From an uncultured Bacteroidales bacterium (GTDB taxonomy: Bacteria; Bacteroidota; Bacteroidia; Bacteroidales; Paludibacteraceae): a DNA stretch of 64,000 nucleotides. Shown here in pieces: positions 25,603 through 36,161 of the stretch (its first letter is position 1; every line of letters begins with the position of its first letter). Location of the stretch: NCBI GenBank assembly GCA_902780495.1, contig CACZFM010000004.1, positions 1 to 64,000 on the forward strand, read 5' to 3'. The position numbers and the translations under genes are program-made. The notes under the pieces are model-generated. The model saw nothing but the letters and a program-made list of their open reading frames with translations, searched no databases and was not told the origin of the DNA.

Positions 25603-26535
25603 TTAGTCCTGTTTTACGCGGAAAGCAAAAGCCTTGTGCAGGCAACGTACCGTACAACCGCCGGTGCAGTGCCCCAGAATGCCATCTGCCTCGTAGAGTA
25701 GGTGGTCCTTGGTCTCAATATCCACCGTGTGCGCTGTGAAACTACGGACAAAGGGCAGTTCTGTCAGTCTGCCGTTGAAGAGTTTAGGAAGCGCCATCAA
25801 CACTTGCTTCCATGTAGGCGGGCACACCAGCATGGCATGAAAAACGCCATCCCGCGGGTCAGCGTCAGGGTTCTGCCGGATGCCTCCGCCCGAATACGGT
25901 CCGTTGCCGATATTCATTGTGAAGACGCGTCCGTTGACCACCGTTTGACCGTCCGCGCGTACGTGCATTCTGGTACTCTTGTGCGTCAGTAGTGCGAAGA
26001 AGAGTCCGAACACATAATTGACGGAATGGCTGCCGATATACGGCTTCATTTTCTCTGCTTTGGCGCAAGTGGCGGCATCAATGCCATAGCCCACGGAGTT
26101 GATGAAATAGTGCCGATGCTCTTCGCCGTTGCGTAGGCTGGTGATGCATCCGGCATCCACGGGCACCGGTTCCCCTTCAAAAAAGCGGGCAAGTGACTGC
26201 TTATGGTTGCGGTTCAGTCCCCAATAGCGCCCCCAGTCATTGCCGGTTCCGCGTGGCATCAGGCCTATTTGTACAGCGCTACGTTGCTCATCGGTGACGG
26301 AGGCTTTCATAACGCCGTTCACGGTTTCCGACAATGTGCCGTCTCCTCCCAGCACGAGGATGGTGCGGAAACCGTCTTCCACCAGTTTGCGCGCTATCTC
26401 TTTGGCGTGATTGGGGTAGCGCGTAACATGGTATTCAAACGTCAGCTGCCGATTACGCAACAACCGAAACAGATAGATTCGCTGCGCACGGAAAGCGCGT
26501 TTGCCGGACTTGGGGTTGATGATGATGCCTAACAT
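25603..26535 (-). CDS. Diacylglycerol kinase family lipid kinase
   Basis: With the start at 26535 the protein has 310 residues and begins MLGIIINPKSGK, the standard start of DagK/YegS/LCB5 lipid kinases. The nucleotide loop GGDGTLSETVNG (near 58-69) and PRGTGNDWGRYWG (near 90-102) are conserved, as is SVGYGIDAATC. A C-terminal beta-sandwich with FSADG-like DHLLYEADGILGH follows. It probably phosphorylates a membrane lipid such as diacylglycerol or a sphingoid base; Bacteroidales make sphingolipids, so either is possible. The open frame extends to 26652 but overlaps a strong hairpin (26553-26583), so the shorter start is preferred. Confidence 0.88.
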   Translation of the reverse strand: MLGIIINPKSGKRAFRAQRIYLFRLLRNRQLTFEYHVTRYPNHAKEIARKLVEDGFRTILVLGGDGTLSETVNGVMKASVTDEQRSAVQIGLMPRGTGNDWGRYWGLNRNHKQSLARFFEGEPVPVDAGCITSLRNGEEHRHYFINSVGYGIDAATCAKAEKMKPYIGSHSVNYVFGLFFALLTHKSTRMHVRADGQTVVNGRVFTMNIGNGPYSGGGIRQNPDADPRDGVFHAMLVCPPTWKQVLMALPKLFNGRLTELPFVRSFTAHTVDIETKDHLLYEADGILGHCTGGCTVRCLHKAFAFRVKQD

Positions 26536-26552
26536 GGTTGGTGGTAGTAACT

Positions 26553-26583
26553 GAAGATGCACACGGTGTGCGTGTGCATCTTC
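26553..26583 (-). terminator. 13-bp hairpin after the DUF4295 gene
   Basis: Arms 26553-26565 and 26571-26583 are perfectly complementary around a 5-nt loop. On the minus strand it lies 32 bases after the DUF4295 stop and just before the lipid kinase start. The T-tract is weak, so it may reduce rather than stop transcription. Confidence 0.6.
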
Positions 26584-26614
26584 TTGTGTCCATTCGGAAA
26601 AGCGTGTTTTCCGC

Positions 26615-26770
26615 TTATTTGAAGAAGGCCATAGCCTGCTCGTTTTCAACAATCTCCTCTTGGAAGAAATATGCTCCCGTCTCAGGGCTCTTTACCATCT
26701 TGATGCATTTCGTGTGGTTACGTCCTGCAGATGTACCTTGGTGAAGGGTAGCGACCGCTTTCTTTGCCAT
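26615..26770 (-). CDS. DUF4295 small protein
   Basis: The frame encodes 51 residues beginning MAKKAVATLHQGTSAGR and ending EQAMAFFK. The sequence and its place directly after rpmG match the DUF4295 family of Bacteroidota, a small basic protein nearly always encoded with L33 and L28. It probably associates with the ribosome, but its role is not established. The gap to rpmG is 55 bases. Confidence 0.85.
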   Translation of the reverse strand: MAKKAVATLHQGTSAGRNHTKCIKMVKSPETGAYFFQEEIVENEQAMAFFK

Positions 26771-26825
26771 AGTTTACGTTGTTTTTATGCTTTGAAATTC
26801 GGTAGGAATATTCAAATGCGGTTAA

Positions 26826-27014
26826 TTACTTGATCTCCTTATGAATAGTATAACGCTTGAGGATAGGGTTGTATTTCTTCAGCTCAAGACGGTCAGGAGT
26901 GTTCTTGCGGTTCTTTGTGGTGATGTAACGCGACATACCGGGCATACCGCTGGCCTTTTGTTCGGTGCACTCAAGAATGACTTGTACACGTGCCTCTTTA
27001 GTTTTCTTTGCCAT
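26826..27014 (-). CDS. rpmG: Large ribosomal subunit protein L33
   Basis: This 62-residue basic protein ([20 protein letters not shown], then [22 protein letters not shown]) is ribosomal protein L33. It has one cysteine rather than the four-cysteine zinc form, so it is the C-minus type. It is 15 bases downstream of rpmB in the conserved L28-L33-DUF4295 operon. Confidence 0.97.
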   Translation of the reverse strand: MAKKTKEARVQVILECTEQKASGMPGMSRYITTKNRKNTPDRLELKKYNPILKRYTIHKEIK

Positions 27015-27029
27015 TGTGTTTCCTCCTGT

Positions 27030-27269
27030 TTATTCGTAAAGATACCCTTTTTCGGCGGCCTGCTTCAAAGCAGCGTCCAAACCGATTTTGTTAATAGTAC
27101 GCAGACCCGCTGCACTCACGTTCAGCGAAATCCAGCAATCCTGTTCTACCCAGTAGAACTTCTTGTGGAACAAGTTCACATCGAAAGTGCGCTTTGTGTG
27201 GCGCTTCGAGTGAGATACATTGCATCCACCCATGGCTTTCTTGCCGGTGATTTGACAAATTTTTGACAT
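27030..27269 (-). CDS. rpmB: Large ribosomal subunit protein L28
   Basis: This 79-residue protein begins [22 protein letters not shown], the L28 signature, and continues with the [14 protein letters not shown] segment and [15 protein letters not shown]. It leads the L28-L33-DUF4295 operon and has a perfect promoter at 27361-27392, which leaves a leader of about 85 bases. The rest of the gap 27270-27544 holds a weak hairpin (27497-27517) after the NSS transporter gene. Confidence 0.97.
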   Translation of the reverse strand: MSKICQITGKKAMGGCNVSHSKRHTKRTFDVNLFHKKFYWVEQDCWISLNVSAAGLRTINKIGLDAALKQAAEKGYLYE

Positions 27270-27360
27270 TTTAGTATAGAATTTATATTATCTTCTCATT
27301 ATCAGTAGTTTTCACACTACAAGAAGGCTGCTTAATGCCTACTTTATGCGAAAAATCGTG

Positions 27361-27392
27361 CAAAGGTACGATATTTTTTTGATATGACCAAA
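27361..27392 (-). promoter_or_regulatory. Promoter of the rpmB operon
   Basis: On minus, TTTG (27392-27389) and TACCTTTG (27368-27361) are 20 nt apart, with ATATCAAAAAAA in the spacer. Confidence 0.9.
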
Positions 27393-27544
27393 TATTTCGT
27401 GCTTTTTTTTACGAAAAAAGTGTTTTTTGCCTCTTTTTGGCTATTTTTCTCATATATCGGCATTGTTTTGGGATTATTTTCATCCCAAACAAACAGATTC
27501 CCTCGAAAGGAGGGAACCTGTCCGTTGATATGGTTGTTGCGGGG

Positions 27545-29047
27545 TTATTCCGCAGCGTTTTCTCCCTGTACTTCAATCATTCTGTTCGGGTCAAACACAA
27601 CCTCCATTTCGTCAGCAGCGACATCCAGCACCGATGTGCTTTGAACGGGGGCTACCACAGGGGCAATTTCTTCTGCCGGTGCAGCCTTGGGACGCTCAAT
27701 GGAGCGAACGCCATTGATGAACATGAACAGAATAATGATGGGGCATACATAGCGTGCCAGCCAGAAGAAGAAACCTGACACTTTGGCACTGAACTGCCCG
27801 TCGGAGGTCAATTCGTTGAATACCACATTCCTTTCCATCAACCAACCCACCAATACGCAGGCTGCGATACCGCCGAGCGGCAGAATGAAGTTGGAGGTGA
27901 ACATATCGGTGAAGTCAAATACCGACCAGCCGAGGATTGTCAGCGTCGAACCGCTTACTTGTGACATTGCGCAGATGACTGACAAAGCACCTACGGTGAA
28001 GAACAAAATCACCAGTGCCCATACGCGTGTAACAGGCTTGCCTGCCACTTTCCATTCTTCGGAGATATAGGCGGCACCTGCTTCCAGCAATGAGAAAGAA
28101 GAGGTGATGGCTGCAAAGAAGAGAAGGATGAAGAACAGTACCGATACGATACGTCCGCCGGGCAGGGTGGCAAACAACGGCGGCAGAGTCTTGAAGACAA
28201 GGTTAGGACCGCTGGTTACTTCCACACCATAAGTGAATACGCTCGGGAAGATGGCAAGTCCTGCCAGAACGGCCATCAAGACTGTAGCACCCGTTACAAT
28301 CATGGATACGGAAACAAGGCTCTGGTCTTTCTGGATATACGAACCATATGTGGTCATTGCCGACATACCGAGCGACAGCGAGAAGAACGATTGCCCCAGT
28401 GCCATGATAATGGTTTGTCCCGTAACGGCTTTCCAGTTGGGTTTGAGCAGGAAAGCAGCACCTTCTTTCCATCCGTCTTGCCAGCAACTGACGATAGCCA
28501 GCAATAGAAGGATGCAGAACAGGGCAGGAATCATGAATTTCGAGCAGCGTTCAATACCTTTTGATACGCCGAAGGCCAGAATGACGCAGTTCATAGCCAG
28601 GAAGATGAGTGTCCAAAGCACAGGGCGGTTGCCGTTGACAAAGTCGTCAAATGTGACGGACATCTGTTCGTAGGTCATGCCGCCAAATCCATGTCCGATG
28701 GATTGGATGATATATTCCAGCGACCAGCCTGCAACAACGCAGTAGAAGGCCAAAATGACCATACCTGCAAAGATTTCGATTGCACCGACTGTGCCCCAGG
28801 CTTTCTTTCCGCTGGAGTTGATAAACGAGCGGTAGGTGTTACCTTGGCCGCGACGACCGATTACGAACTCGGAAAGCATTACCGGTACCGAGATAAGAAG
28901 CGAGATAACGATGTAGATAATCAGGAAGGCGGCACCGCCGTTCTGACCTGCTACGTAGGGAAACTTCCAGATGTTACCCAAACCTACGGCGGAGCCGGCT
29001 ATGGCTGCCATGGTTCCAAACTTGGAGGCAAATTGATTACGTGCCAT
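27545..29047 (-). CDS. Sodium-dependent NSS-family transporter
   Basis: This 500-residue LeuT-fold transporter couples Na+ influx to uptake of an amino acid or related solute. The signature GSAVGLGNIWKFPYVAGQNG lies at residues 17-36, where TM1 unwinds to bind Na+ and substrate. SEFVIGRRGQGN follows, with LEYIIQSIGHGFGGM in TM3, and TM6/8 motifs later. About 11-12 helices are present, with a C-terminal cytoplasmic tail of ~40 residues rich in Glu, Ala and Pro. It is a paralogue of the next gene upstream (29076-30416), 28 bases apart, so the pair arose by tandem duplication. The substrate cannot be told from the sequence. Confidence 0.93.
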   Translation of the reverse strand: MARNQFASKFGTMAAIAGSAVGLGNIWKFPYVAGQNGGAAFLIIYIVISLLISVPVMLSEFVIGRRGQGNTYRSFINSSGKKAWGTVGAIEIFAGMVILAFYCVVAGWSLEYIIQSIGHGFGGMTYEQMSVTFDDFVNGNRPVLWTLIFLAMNCVILAFGVSKGIERCSKFMIPALFCILLLLAIVSCWQDGWKEGAAFLLKPNWKAVTGQTIIMALGQSFFSLSLGMSAMTTYGSYIQKDQSLVSVSMIVTGATVLMAVLAGLAIFPSVFTYGVEVTSGPNLVFKTLPPLFATLPGGRIVSVLFFILLFFAAITSSFSLLEAGAAYISEEWKVAGKPVTRVWALVILFFTVGALSVICAMSQVSGSTLTILGWSVFDFTDMFTSNFILPLGGIAACVLVGWLMERNVVFNELTSDGQFSAKVSGFFFWLARYVCPIIILFMFINGVRSIERPKAAPAEEIAPVVAPVQSTSVLDVAADEMEVVFDPNRMIEVQGENAAE

Positions 29048-29075
29048 AATTGTTTTCGTTTTTGTTTTATGGATA

Positions 29076-30416
29076 TTAATGAATTATTCCGTTGATGAAC
29101 ATGAACAAGATGACTACAGGGCAGACAAACCGCATCATAAACAATACGAATTTGAACACCCATAGCGGATAACGACCAGAAGAAGTCAGCTCGTGTTCCA
29201 CCACTGTCTTAGGAACGAACCAGCCAACCAGTATCACGCAACCCAAACCGGCAATCGGCAGGATGTAATTGCTTGAGAACGAGTCAGTCCAGTCGAATAG
29301 GCTGAGATTGCCAATCATGACGGGGCTATCCGGCATTTGGCTCAAAGCGCAGAAAGTGGAGCAAATCAGAATCAGCCCGAATCCTATCATTAGCGCGTAT
29401 GCGCGGGCGATGCGAAGTTCTTCCGTGAAGAAGGCCACCAGCGATTCCATGATACTGAGCGATGTGGTCAGTGCGGCAAAGAACAGCAGAACGAAGAACA
29501 GGATGGATATCACATATCCTCCGGGCAGTTCGGCAAACAAAGGCGGAAGTGTCTTGAACACCAAATCCGGTCCTGAAGTGACGGGCACATGATAGGTGAA
29601 TACACTCGGGAAGATGGCAAGTCCTGCCAATACGGCCATCAGAACAGTGGCAAGCGAAACAATCACGCTCACCGAAACAAGGCTTTCCTGACGTTGGATA
29701 TACGAACCGTAGGTAATCATAGCCGCCATACCGATGGACAGTGAGAAGAAACTTTGTCCCAGGGCTTTGATGATGGTCTGACCGGTCACTGCACTCCAAT
29801 CAGGCTCAAGGATAAAGGCTGCACCTTCTGCAAATCCGGGTTGCCATAGGTTCACGCCGGCAAGCATCACCAGAATGCTGAACAAGGCGGGAATCATAAA
29901 CTTTGAGCAACGCTCAATGCCCTTAGATACGCCTAAACACAGCACGCCTGCATTCAGTATCAGGAAGATAATCATCCAAAGGATAGGCCGCCAGCCGGAT
30001 GCTACAAAGTCGTTAAACTGGCTGTCCATCTGTGCCTGCGTCATGTGGGCGAAACCGCCTTCTGCCGATTGCCAGATGTATTCCAGTGACCAGCCTGCAA
30101 TCACACAGTAGAATGACAGAATGAACATCGCTCCAAGCAGTTCGAGTATGCCGATAGCCGCCCAACCCTTATGGGGAGCAACATTGACGAACGAACGGAA
30201 GGCGTTCGATTGGCCGCGTCGACCGATGGTGAATTCCGCCAACAGCACGGGGATGGAAATCAGCAATGTGATAACCGTGTAAATGATTAAAAACGCTGCG
30301 CCGCCGTTTTCACCGGCAACGTATGGAAATTTCCAGATATTGCCCAAACCTACGGCAGAGCCTGCGATGGCTGTGATGGCACCGAACTTACTGCCGAAAG
30401 TGCTTCTGTTTCCCAT
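29076..30416 (-). CDS. Sodium-dependent NSS-family transporter, paralogue
   Basis: This 446-residue NSS transporter is closely similar to its downstream neighbour: GSAVGLGNIWKFPYVAGENG at 17-36, then AEFTIGRRGQSNAFRSFV and SKGIERCSKFMIPALF. It lacks the longer acidic tail and ends FMFINGIIH. It leads the two-gene operon with a perfect promoter at 30496-30527. Having two diverged copies side by side suggests different substrates or affinities. Confidence 0.93.
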   Translation of the reverse strand: MGNRSTFGSKFGAITAIAGSAVGLGNIWKFPYVAGENGGAAFLIIYTVITLLISIPVLLAEFTIGRRGQSNAFRSFVNVAPHKGWAAIGILELLGAMFILSFYCVIAGWSLEYIWQSAEGGFAHMTQAQMDSQFNDFVASGWRPILWMIIFLILNAGVLCLGVSKGIERCSKFMIPALFSILVMLAGVNLWQPGFAEGAAFILEPDWSAVTGQTIIKALGQSFFSLSIGMAAMITYGSYIQRQESLVSVSVIVSLATVLMAVLAGLAIFPSVFTYHVPVTSGPDLVFKTLPPLFAELPGGYVISILFFVLLFFAALTTSLSIMESLVAFFTEELRIARAYALMIGFGLILICSTFCALSQMPDSPVMIGNLSLFDWTDSFSSNYILPIAGLGCVILVGWFVPKTVVEHELTSSGRYPLWVFKFVLFMMRFVCPVVILFMFINGIIH

Positions 30417-30495
30417 AAATATATAAAGTGGTTTTTAGAGTTGTATTTTTAGTTTGTTTTTTAGGTATTTTGTCCTTCCTGAACAAAAAAGCGCG

Positions 30496-30527
30496 CAAAG
30501 GTAATACTTTTTTTTGGTTGCAGCAAA
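30496..30527 (-). promoter_or_regulatory. Promoter of the NSS transporter pair
   Basis: On minus, TTTG (30527-30524) and TACCTTTG (30503-30496) are 20 nt apart. It is back to back with the forward promoter at 30553-30584. Confidence 0.85.
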
Positions 30528-30552
30528 TTTTCTGCATTTTTTTTGTCTATTA

Positions 30553-30584
30553 TTTTATTATATGAAAAAAAACGCGTATCTTTG
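30553..30584 (+). promoter_or_regulatory. Promoter of the outer-membrane protein gene at 30619
   Basis: TATCTTTG at 30577-30584 is preceded, after 20 nt with an A-tract, by TTTT at 30553-30556 in the -33 position. The gene begins 34 bases after the -7 box. Confidence 0.75.
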
Positions 30585-30618
30585 CAGCGTTTTGAAACTA
30601 AAATACAATAAACAACCT

Positions 30619-31566
30619 ATGCACAATTTCAAGAAAAGCTTACTTGTTCTGGTGGGCGCATTTGTGGCAATCTCGGCATTGCAGGCCGAGGAAGTGAAAA
30701 AACAGAAAGAATCGCTGTTGCCTGATTACAGCCAAAAGATTGGCTTTACCTACGGAGTAGGAGCGGACATTGTCAGCAACTATATTTGGCGTGGCTTGTA
30801 TGTCGGCGGTCTGAGCGTTCAGGCGGATGCCAATGTCGGCTACGGCGGTTTGTTCCTGGATATGTGGTGGAACATCGGCGCGGTGGATTATACGTTCAAA
30901 AATTCGTATAGCAACGGACGTGTTAAAGCATTCAATCCGGAGGTGGATATGACCATCGGTTTCAGCCGTTGGGGACTGACTGTCATGTTTATGCACATGT
31001 ACTATTTCGACCGTTATAAGAATTTTGACGGCACGTTGGGAGGCAACAGCCGTTATTTCGATTTCAGCAATGCTGCGCCCGGTGGTGGTATCACTCAGGA
31101 ATGGCGTCTCAAATACCGTGTCAGTGACAAATTGCCGCTCTCCATTCTCCTTTGCACGCGCACGTGGGGGCGCGATGGATATATGGTGGACGGAAACGGA
31201 AACCAGATTTCCATTGACGATTACAATGCCATGTCTGCGACTGCTCAAGATAGTTGCGGTGTAAAGCGCGCCTATTCGTCATATATCGAACTGGGTTATG
31301 ACATCTATATGCCGCGCAACCTGTGTCTGGAAGCGCGTGTGGGTATGACGCCTTGGAAAAGTATGTACACCGGTATGCAGGGGGATTTCGCCATCTGTAA
31401 TGTCAGTGCAAAACTCAACTGGAGTCGTTCTATCTCCGAACATTGTCTGATGACCGCTTTCGCCAATCTCATGATCAATCCGTATGATATGGCGACTAAC
31501 TTTAGTGTTAACGGTTCAGGCAATCCTTTCATGTGGAACATCGGTTGTGGCTTCTATCTGAAGTAA
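30619..31566 (+). CDS. Putative outer-membrane beta-barrel protein
   Basis: This 315-residue protein has a signal peptide (1-23, ending SALQAEE). The mature part consists of alternating hydrophobic/aromatic strands such as TYGVGADIVSNYIWRGLYVG and GLFLDMWWNIGAVDYTF, and it ends in NIGCGFYLK, typical of a 10-14-strand outer-membrane barrel. The start at 30619 was preferred over 30514 because the promoter lies between them. I recognise no specific function. A strong terminator follows at 31591-31618, so it is a single-gene unit. Confidence 0.75.
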   Translation: MHNFKKSLLVLVGAFVAISALQAEEVKKQKESLLPDYSQKIGFTYGVGADIVSNYIWRGLYVGGLSVQADANVGYGGLFLDMWWNIGAVDYTFKNSYSNGRVKAFNPEVDMTIGFSRWGLTVMFMHMYYFDRYKNFDGTLGGNSRYFDFSNAAPGGGITQEWRLKYRVSDKLPLSILLCTRTWGRDGYMVDGNGNQISIDDYNAMSATAQDSCGVKRAYSSYIELGYDIYMPRNLCLEARVGMTPWKSMYTGMQGDFAICNVSAKLNWSRSISEHCLMTAFANLMINPYDMATNFSVNGSGNPFMWNIGCGFYLK

Positions 31567-31590
31567 ATGTCACTGCCAAAAATAAACAGA

Positions 31591-31618
31591 AGAACTGCCA
31601 CTCTGGCAGTTCTTTTCT
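31591..31618 (+). terminator. Terminator after the gene at 30619
   Basis: A perfect 10-bp stem (AGAACTGCCA/TGGCAGTTCT, 3-nt loop) is followed by TTTCTCTTTTC. It lies 24 bases after the stop. Confidence 0.9.
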
Positions 31619-31630
31619 CTTTTCTTGTTT

Positions 31631-31645
31631 TGGCACAAAGTTTGT
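31631..31645 (+). promoter_or_regulatory. Sigma-54-like site upstream of groES
   Basis: TGGCAC (31631-31636), five bases, then TTGT (31642-31645) matches the -24/-12 pattern TGGCAC-N5-TTGC except for the last base. No sigma-70-type TAnnTTTG with correct spacing was found before groES. An inverted repeat CGGTTCT (31669-31675)/AGAACCG (31690-31696) lies between it and the gene and could be an operator; it is not the CIRCE element. Confidence 0.45.
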
Positions 31646-31751
31646 ACATAAGATTAGCGGAGGTCGGGCGGTTCTCGAGCGGTGTTGATAGAACCGATTT
31701 TGAACCACCTTCGAAAATAGGAAAATAGTAACCAAATAAAATAAAACAACT

Positions 31752-33679
<1,928 letters not shown>

Positions 33680-33710
33680 TCATTCCATCCATCAAAGGCA
33701 TAACAAAAGA

Positions 33711-33736
33711 GAAACACCCTCGTAGGAGGGTGTTTC
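33711..33736. terminator. Bidirectional terminator between groEL and the gene at 33757
   Basis: An 11-bp perfect stem (GAAACACCCTC/GAGGGTGTTTC) with a 4-nt loop separates convergent genes. T-rich stretches lie on both sides, so it can serve both strands. Confidence 0.85.
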
Positions 33737-33756
33737 TTGATTTAAATGATGGTGGA

Positions 33757-34581
33757 TTAGAAACGATAACGGAGAGATGTTCCCAGTGCCCAGTCAAAGA
33801 AAGCTGCGCTCTGTACATGGAGACAATCTTTACCATTGTGGCTCATCTTAACTTTTGAGAATGAGATGAATTCACCCCAACCCGGACGGAAATCTACGCT
33901 CAAAGCCAGAGGAGCACCCTTGAAGCAGAACTCAACGCCACCGATAGCATTCAGACCCAATTTCATGCCGATAGGATTCTCTGCATATTTCTTTTGATCA
34001 GAATCCAGTTTGTTATAGTTGTCGCGTGCATCAGCCATGTCTTTCCAAGCCATTCCCAAAGTAACGGTCTCGACGCTGACTCCACCATAGGAAGGTGCAT
34101 AATCTTTTCTGCCTGCAACTTCCCAGTCACCTAAATCACCCCAGTCACCGCCATCGGTTTTTGGTCTCTTGTAACCATAGGTGGCATATTGACCGCAACC
34201 AAGGCTGATACCGGCACCTGCAAACCAATGGATGGATGCAAAACCTGCATTAGCAATCAGACCCTGATAAGCAATGTTCGGGTTAGCCTCAAAGGTCCAA
34301 TACGCGAATTTATCAGTTTCGGAACCGGACATTTTCACGTTTGCATCTTTCATTTGCTTTTGATAATCTTTGTCAGACCAAGATTGACTCCAAGCATATC
34401 CCTTCGAAGCACCGAGTTTCACATTCAAATCAGCAATTACCACAAGGTTTTCAGATACATAACCTTTGTAAGAGACACCGTAGATGTTACCTACGTTTAC
34501 ACCGATACTGTGGGTGTATGGGCGAGCACTGATGGTCAGTGCGCATAGCAGCATTGCTGCTACAAGTAAATTCTTTTTCAT
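33757..34581 (-). CDS. Secreted beta-rich envelope protein, paralogue A
   Basis: This 274-residue protein has a signal peptide (1-19, ending TISA) and begins its mature part RPYTHSIGVNVGNIYGVSYK. Strand-like segments follow and the protein ends WALGTSLRYRF, the aromatic end expected of an outer-membrane beta-barrel. It is a clear paralogue of the gene upstream (34642-35475), sharing the signal peptide, the start of the mature protein and the DFRPGWGEFISF/DVRPGCTELLDF segment. I recognise no named family. Confidence 0.7.
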   Translation of the reverse strand: MKKNLLVAAMLLCALTISARPYTHSIGVNVGNIYGVSYKGYVSENLVVIADLNVKLGASKGYAWSQSWSDKDYQKQMKDANVKMSGSETDKFAYWTFEANPNIAYQGLIANAGFASIHWFAGAGISLGCGQYATYGYKRPKTDGGDWGDLGDWEVAGRKDYAPSYGGVSVETVTLGMAWKDMADARDNYNKLDSDQKKYAENPIGMKLGLNAIGGVEFCFKGAPLALSVDFRPGWGEFISFSKVKMSHNGKDCLHVQSAAFFDWALGTSLRYRF

Positions 34582-34641
34582 AACAGATGAATGAATTTAA
34601 GTTAATAATTAAGTTGTTTATAATTAACAGCCGTATAGCTG

Positions 34642-35475
34642 TTATTGTCCAATCAGGAAACGGAGCGACATACTTGCTGACCAATCGAAATGGGTCATGG
34701 AGTAGATGCGGGTTGCATCTTCAGATGTTTTCTCCTTGCCACCTTCTACAAAAGGAATTTCTTTGGTTACGGTGAAGTCAAGCAGTTCGGTGCATCCGGG
34801 GCGTACATCAATGCCGAGTGCAACAGGTGCATTCTTGAAGCATACTTCGAAACCTGTGAGCAGGTTGATACCGGCTTTGAATACATACGGACGATGGTAT
34901 TCCTCTATATCTTTTCCGCCTTTTAAGTTCAAACCTCCTACGCCGGCATAGATATGGTCGTCATGCTCATTATCTTTAAGAATGTCGTGGTATGCTTTGC
35001 GGGCATCTTTCATGGATTTCCATGCGTCTTTCTGCGTTACCCCGTCACCATAGCTGGCTATTTGTGCCATACCGACGCTGATACCACCGCCGATGAACCA
35101 TTGCATGGTAGCACCACCGAAATCGGCAATCTCTCTCTGGTAACCCAGATTAGGGTTGAATTCGCATGTCCAATAGACGTATTTACCTTTTTTGTCGCTG
35201 TGACGGAAATACTCTGAATCTTTGCCATATTCCGCTTCATAATACTTCTGCAACGAATTGCTGGGGTATTGATTGTAGAAATAAGCGCCTTTCGTTACAC
35301 CGACTTTGCAGTTCAAGTCCAACACAGTGATAAAATGTTCTGAATCGCCGATATATCCCTTGTAGGAAATACCACTTGCACTACCCATGTTCAAACCGAC
35401 AGAATGTTTGTAGGGACGGGCACTAACTGTTAGTGCGCAAAGCAGCAACGCGGCTGCAAATAATGTCTTTTTCAT
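34642..35475 (-). CDS. Secreted beta-rich envelope protein, paralogue B
   Basis: This 277-residue protein has a signal peptide (1-19, ending TVSA), mature start RPYKHSVGLNMGSASGISYK, a conserved WFIGGGISVGMAQIASYG strand pair and an aromatic end (SASMSLRFLIGQ). It is the tandem paralogue of the gene 60 bases downstream. A GKEKTSEDATRI insertion near the C-terminus distinguishes it. It is predicted to be an outer-membrane barrel of about 12 strands; its function is unknown. Confidence 0.7.
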   Translation of the reverse strand: MKKTLFAAALLLCALTVSARPYKHSVGLNMGSASGISYKGYIGDSEHFITVLDLNCKVGVTKGAYFYNQYPSNSLQKYYEAEYGKDSEYFRHSDKKGKYVYWTCEFNPNLGYQREIADFGGATMQWFIGGGISVGMAQIASYGDGVTQKDAWKSMKDARKAYHDILKDNEHDDHIYAGVGGLNLKGGKDIEEYHRPYVFKAGINLLTGFEVCFKNAPVALGIDVRPGCTELLDFTVTKEIPFVEGGKEKTSEDATRIYSMTHFDWSASMSLRFLIGQ

Positions 35476-35540
35476 AATAAGAAATTAGAGTCTGTTAATA
35501 TTATGGTTGTTTGTTAATGATTGTTGCTAATCCGTTTTGT

Positions 35541-36128
35541 TTAGAACTGTACTTCGGGAGCTTTGTTCGCTCCGGCTTCCGCTTCAAAGTAGGCCTTTTT
35601 CTCAAATCCGCACATATCCGCTATGATGTTGCTTGGGAAACGGCGGATACGCACATTGAATTGTTTGGCTGCTTCGTTGAACGCATTGCGTGCAACAGCG
35701 ATACGGTTCTCTGTGCCTTCCAGTTGTGATTGCAACTCCAAGAAGTTTTGGCTTGCTTTCAGGTCGGGGTAACTCTCCGACAATGCCAGCAATCGGCCGA
35801 GTGCCTGACTCAGTTCACCTTGTGCGGCTTGGTAGGCTTGCAATTGTTCCGGCGTGGCTTTTGACGGGTCAATTGTCATTTGTGTGGCTTTTGAACGGGC
35901 GTTTACCACATTCTCCAGTACAGTGGCTTCGTGGGAAGCATAACCTTTTACAGTGGCTACCAAATTAGGAACAAGGTCGCTTCTGCGTTGGTATTGGTTT
36001 TCTACCTGCGCCCACGATGTTTCCACATTCTCTTCCGCTGTTACCAAGGCATTGTAGATGCCGACTCCCCAGAATACAACAGCAGCCAATGCTGCTACAA
36101 TAATAAGGATAATGGTTGTTTTTTTCAT
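35541..36128 (-). CDS. lemA: LemA family membrane protein
   Basis: This 195-residue protein has one N-terminal membrane helix (residues 5-27) and then a four-helix coiled-coil body with YNALVTAEENVETSWAQVENQYQRRSDL and GYASHEATVLENVVNARS, the LemA signature. Length is normal. The gene follows a TPM-domain protein by 33 bases, the usual LemA-YgcG/TPM pairing seen in many bacteria. The role is uncertain; the family is linked to envelope stress. Confidence 0.92.
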   Translation of the reverse strand: MKKTTIILIIVAALAAVVFWGVGIYNALVTAEENVETSWAQVENQYQRRSDLVPNLVATVKGYASHEATVLENVVNARSKATQMTIDPSKATPEQLQAYQAAQGELSQALGRLLALSESYPDLKASQNFLELQSQLEGTENRIAVARNAFNEAAKQFNVRIRRFPSNIIADMCGFEKKAYFEAEAGANKAPEVQF

Positions 36129-36161
36129 GGTATTTGTTGTTTATAATTGTTTGTTCTTGTT

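Noticed and set aside
31669-31696. CIRCE/HrcA element before groES
   Set aside because: The inverted repeat is CGGTTCT/AGAACCG with a 14-nt centre, unlike the conserved CIRCE arms.
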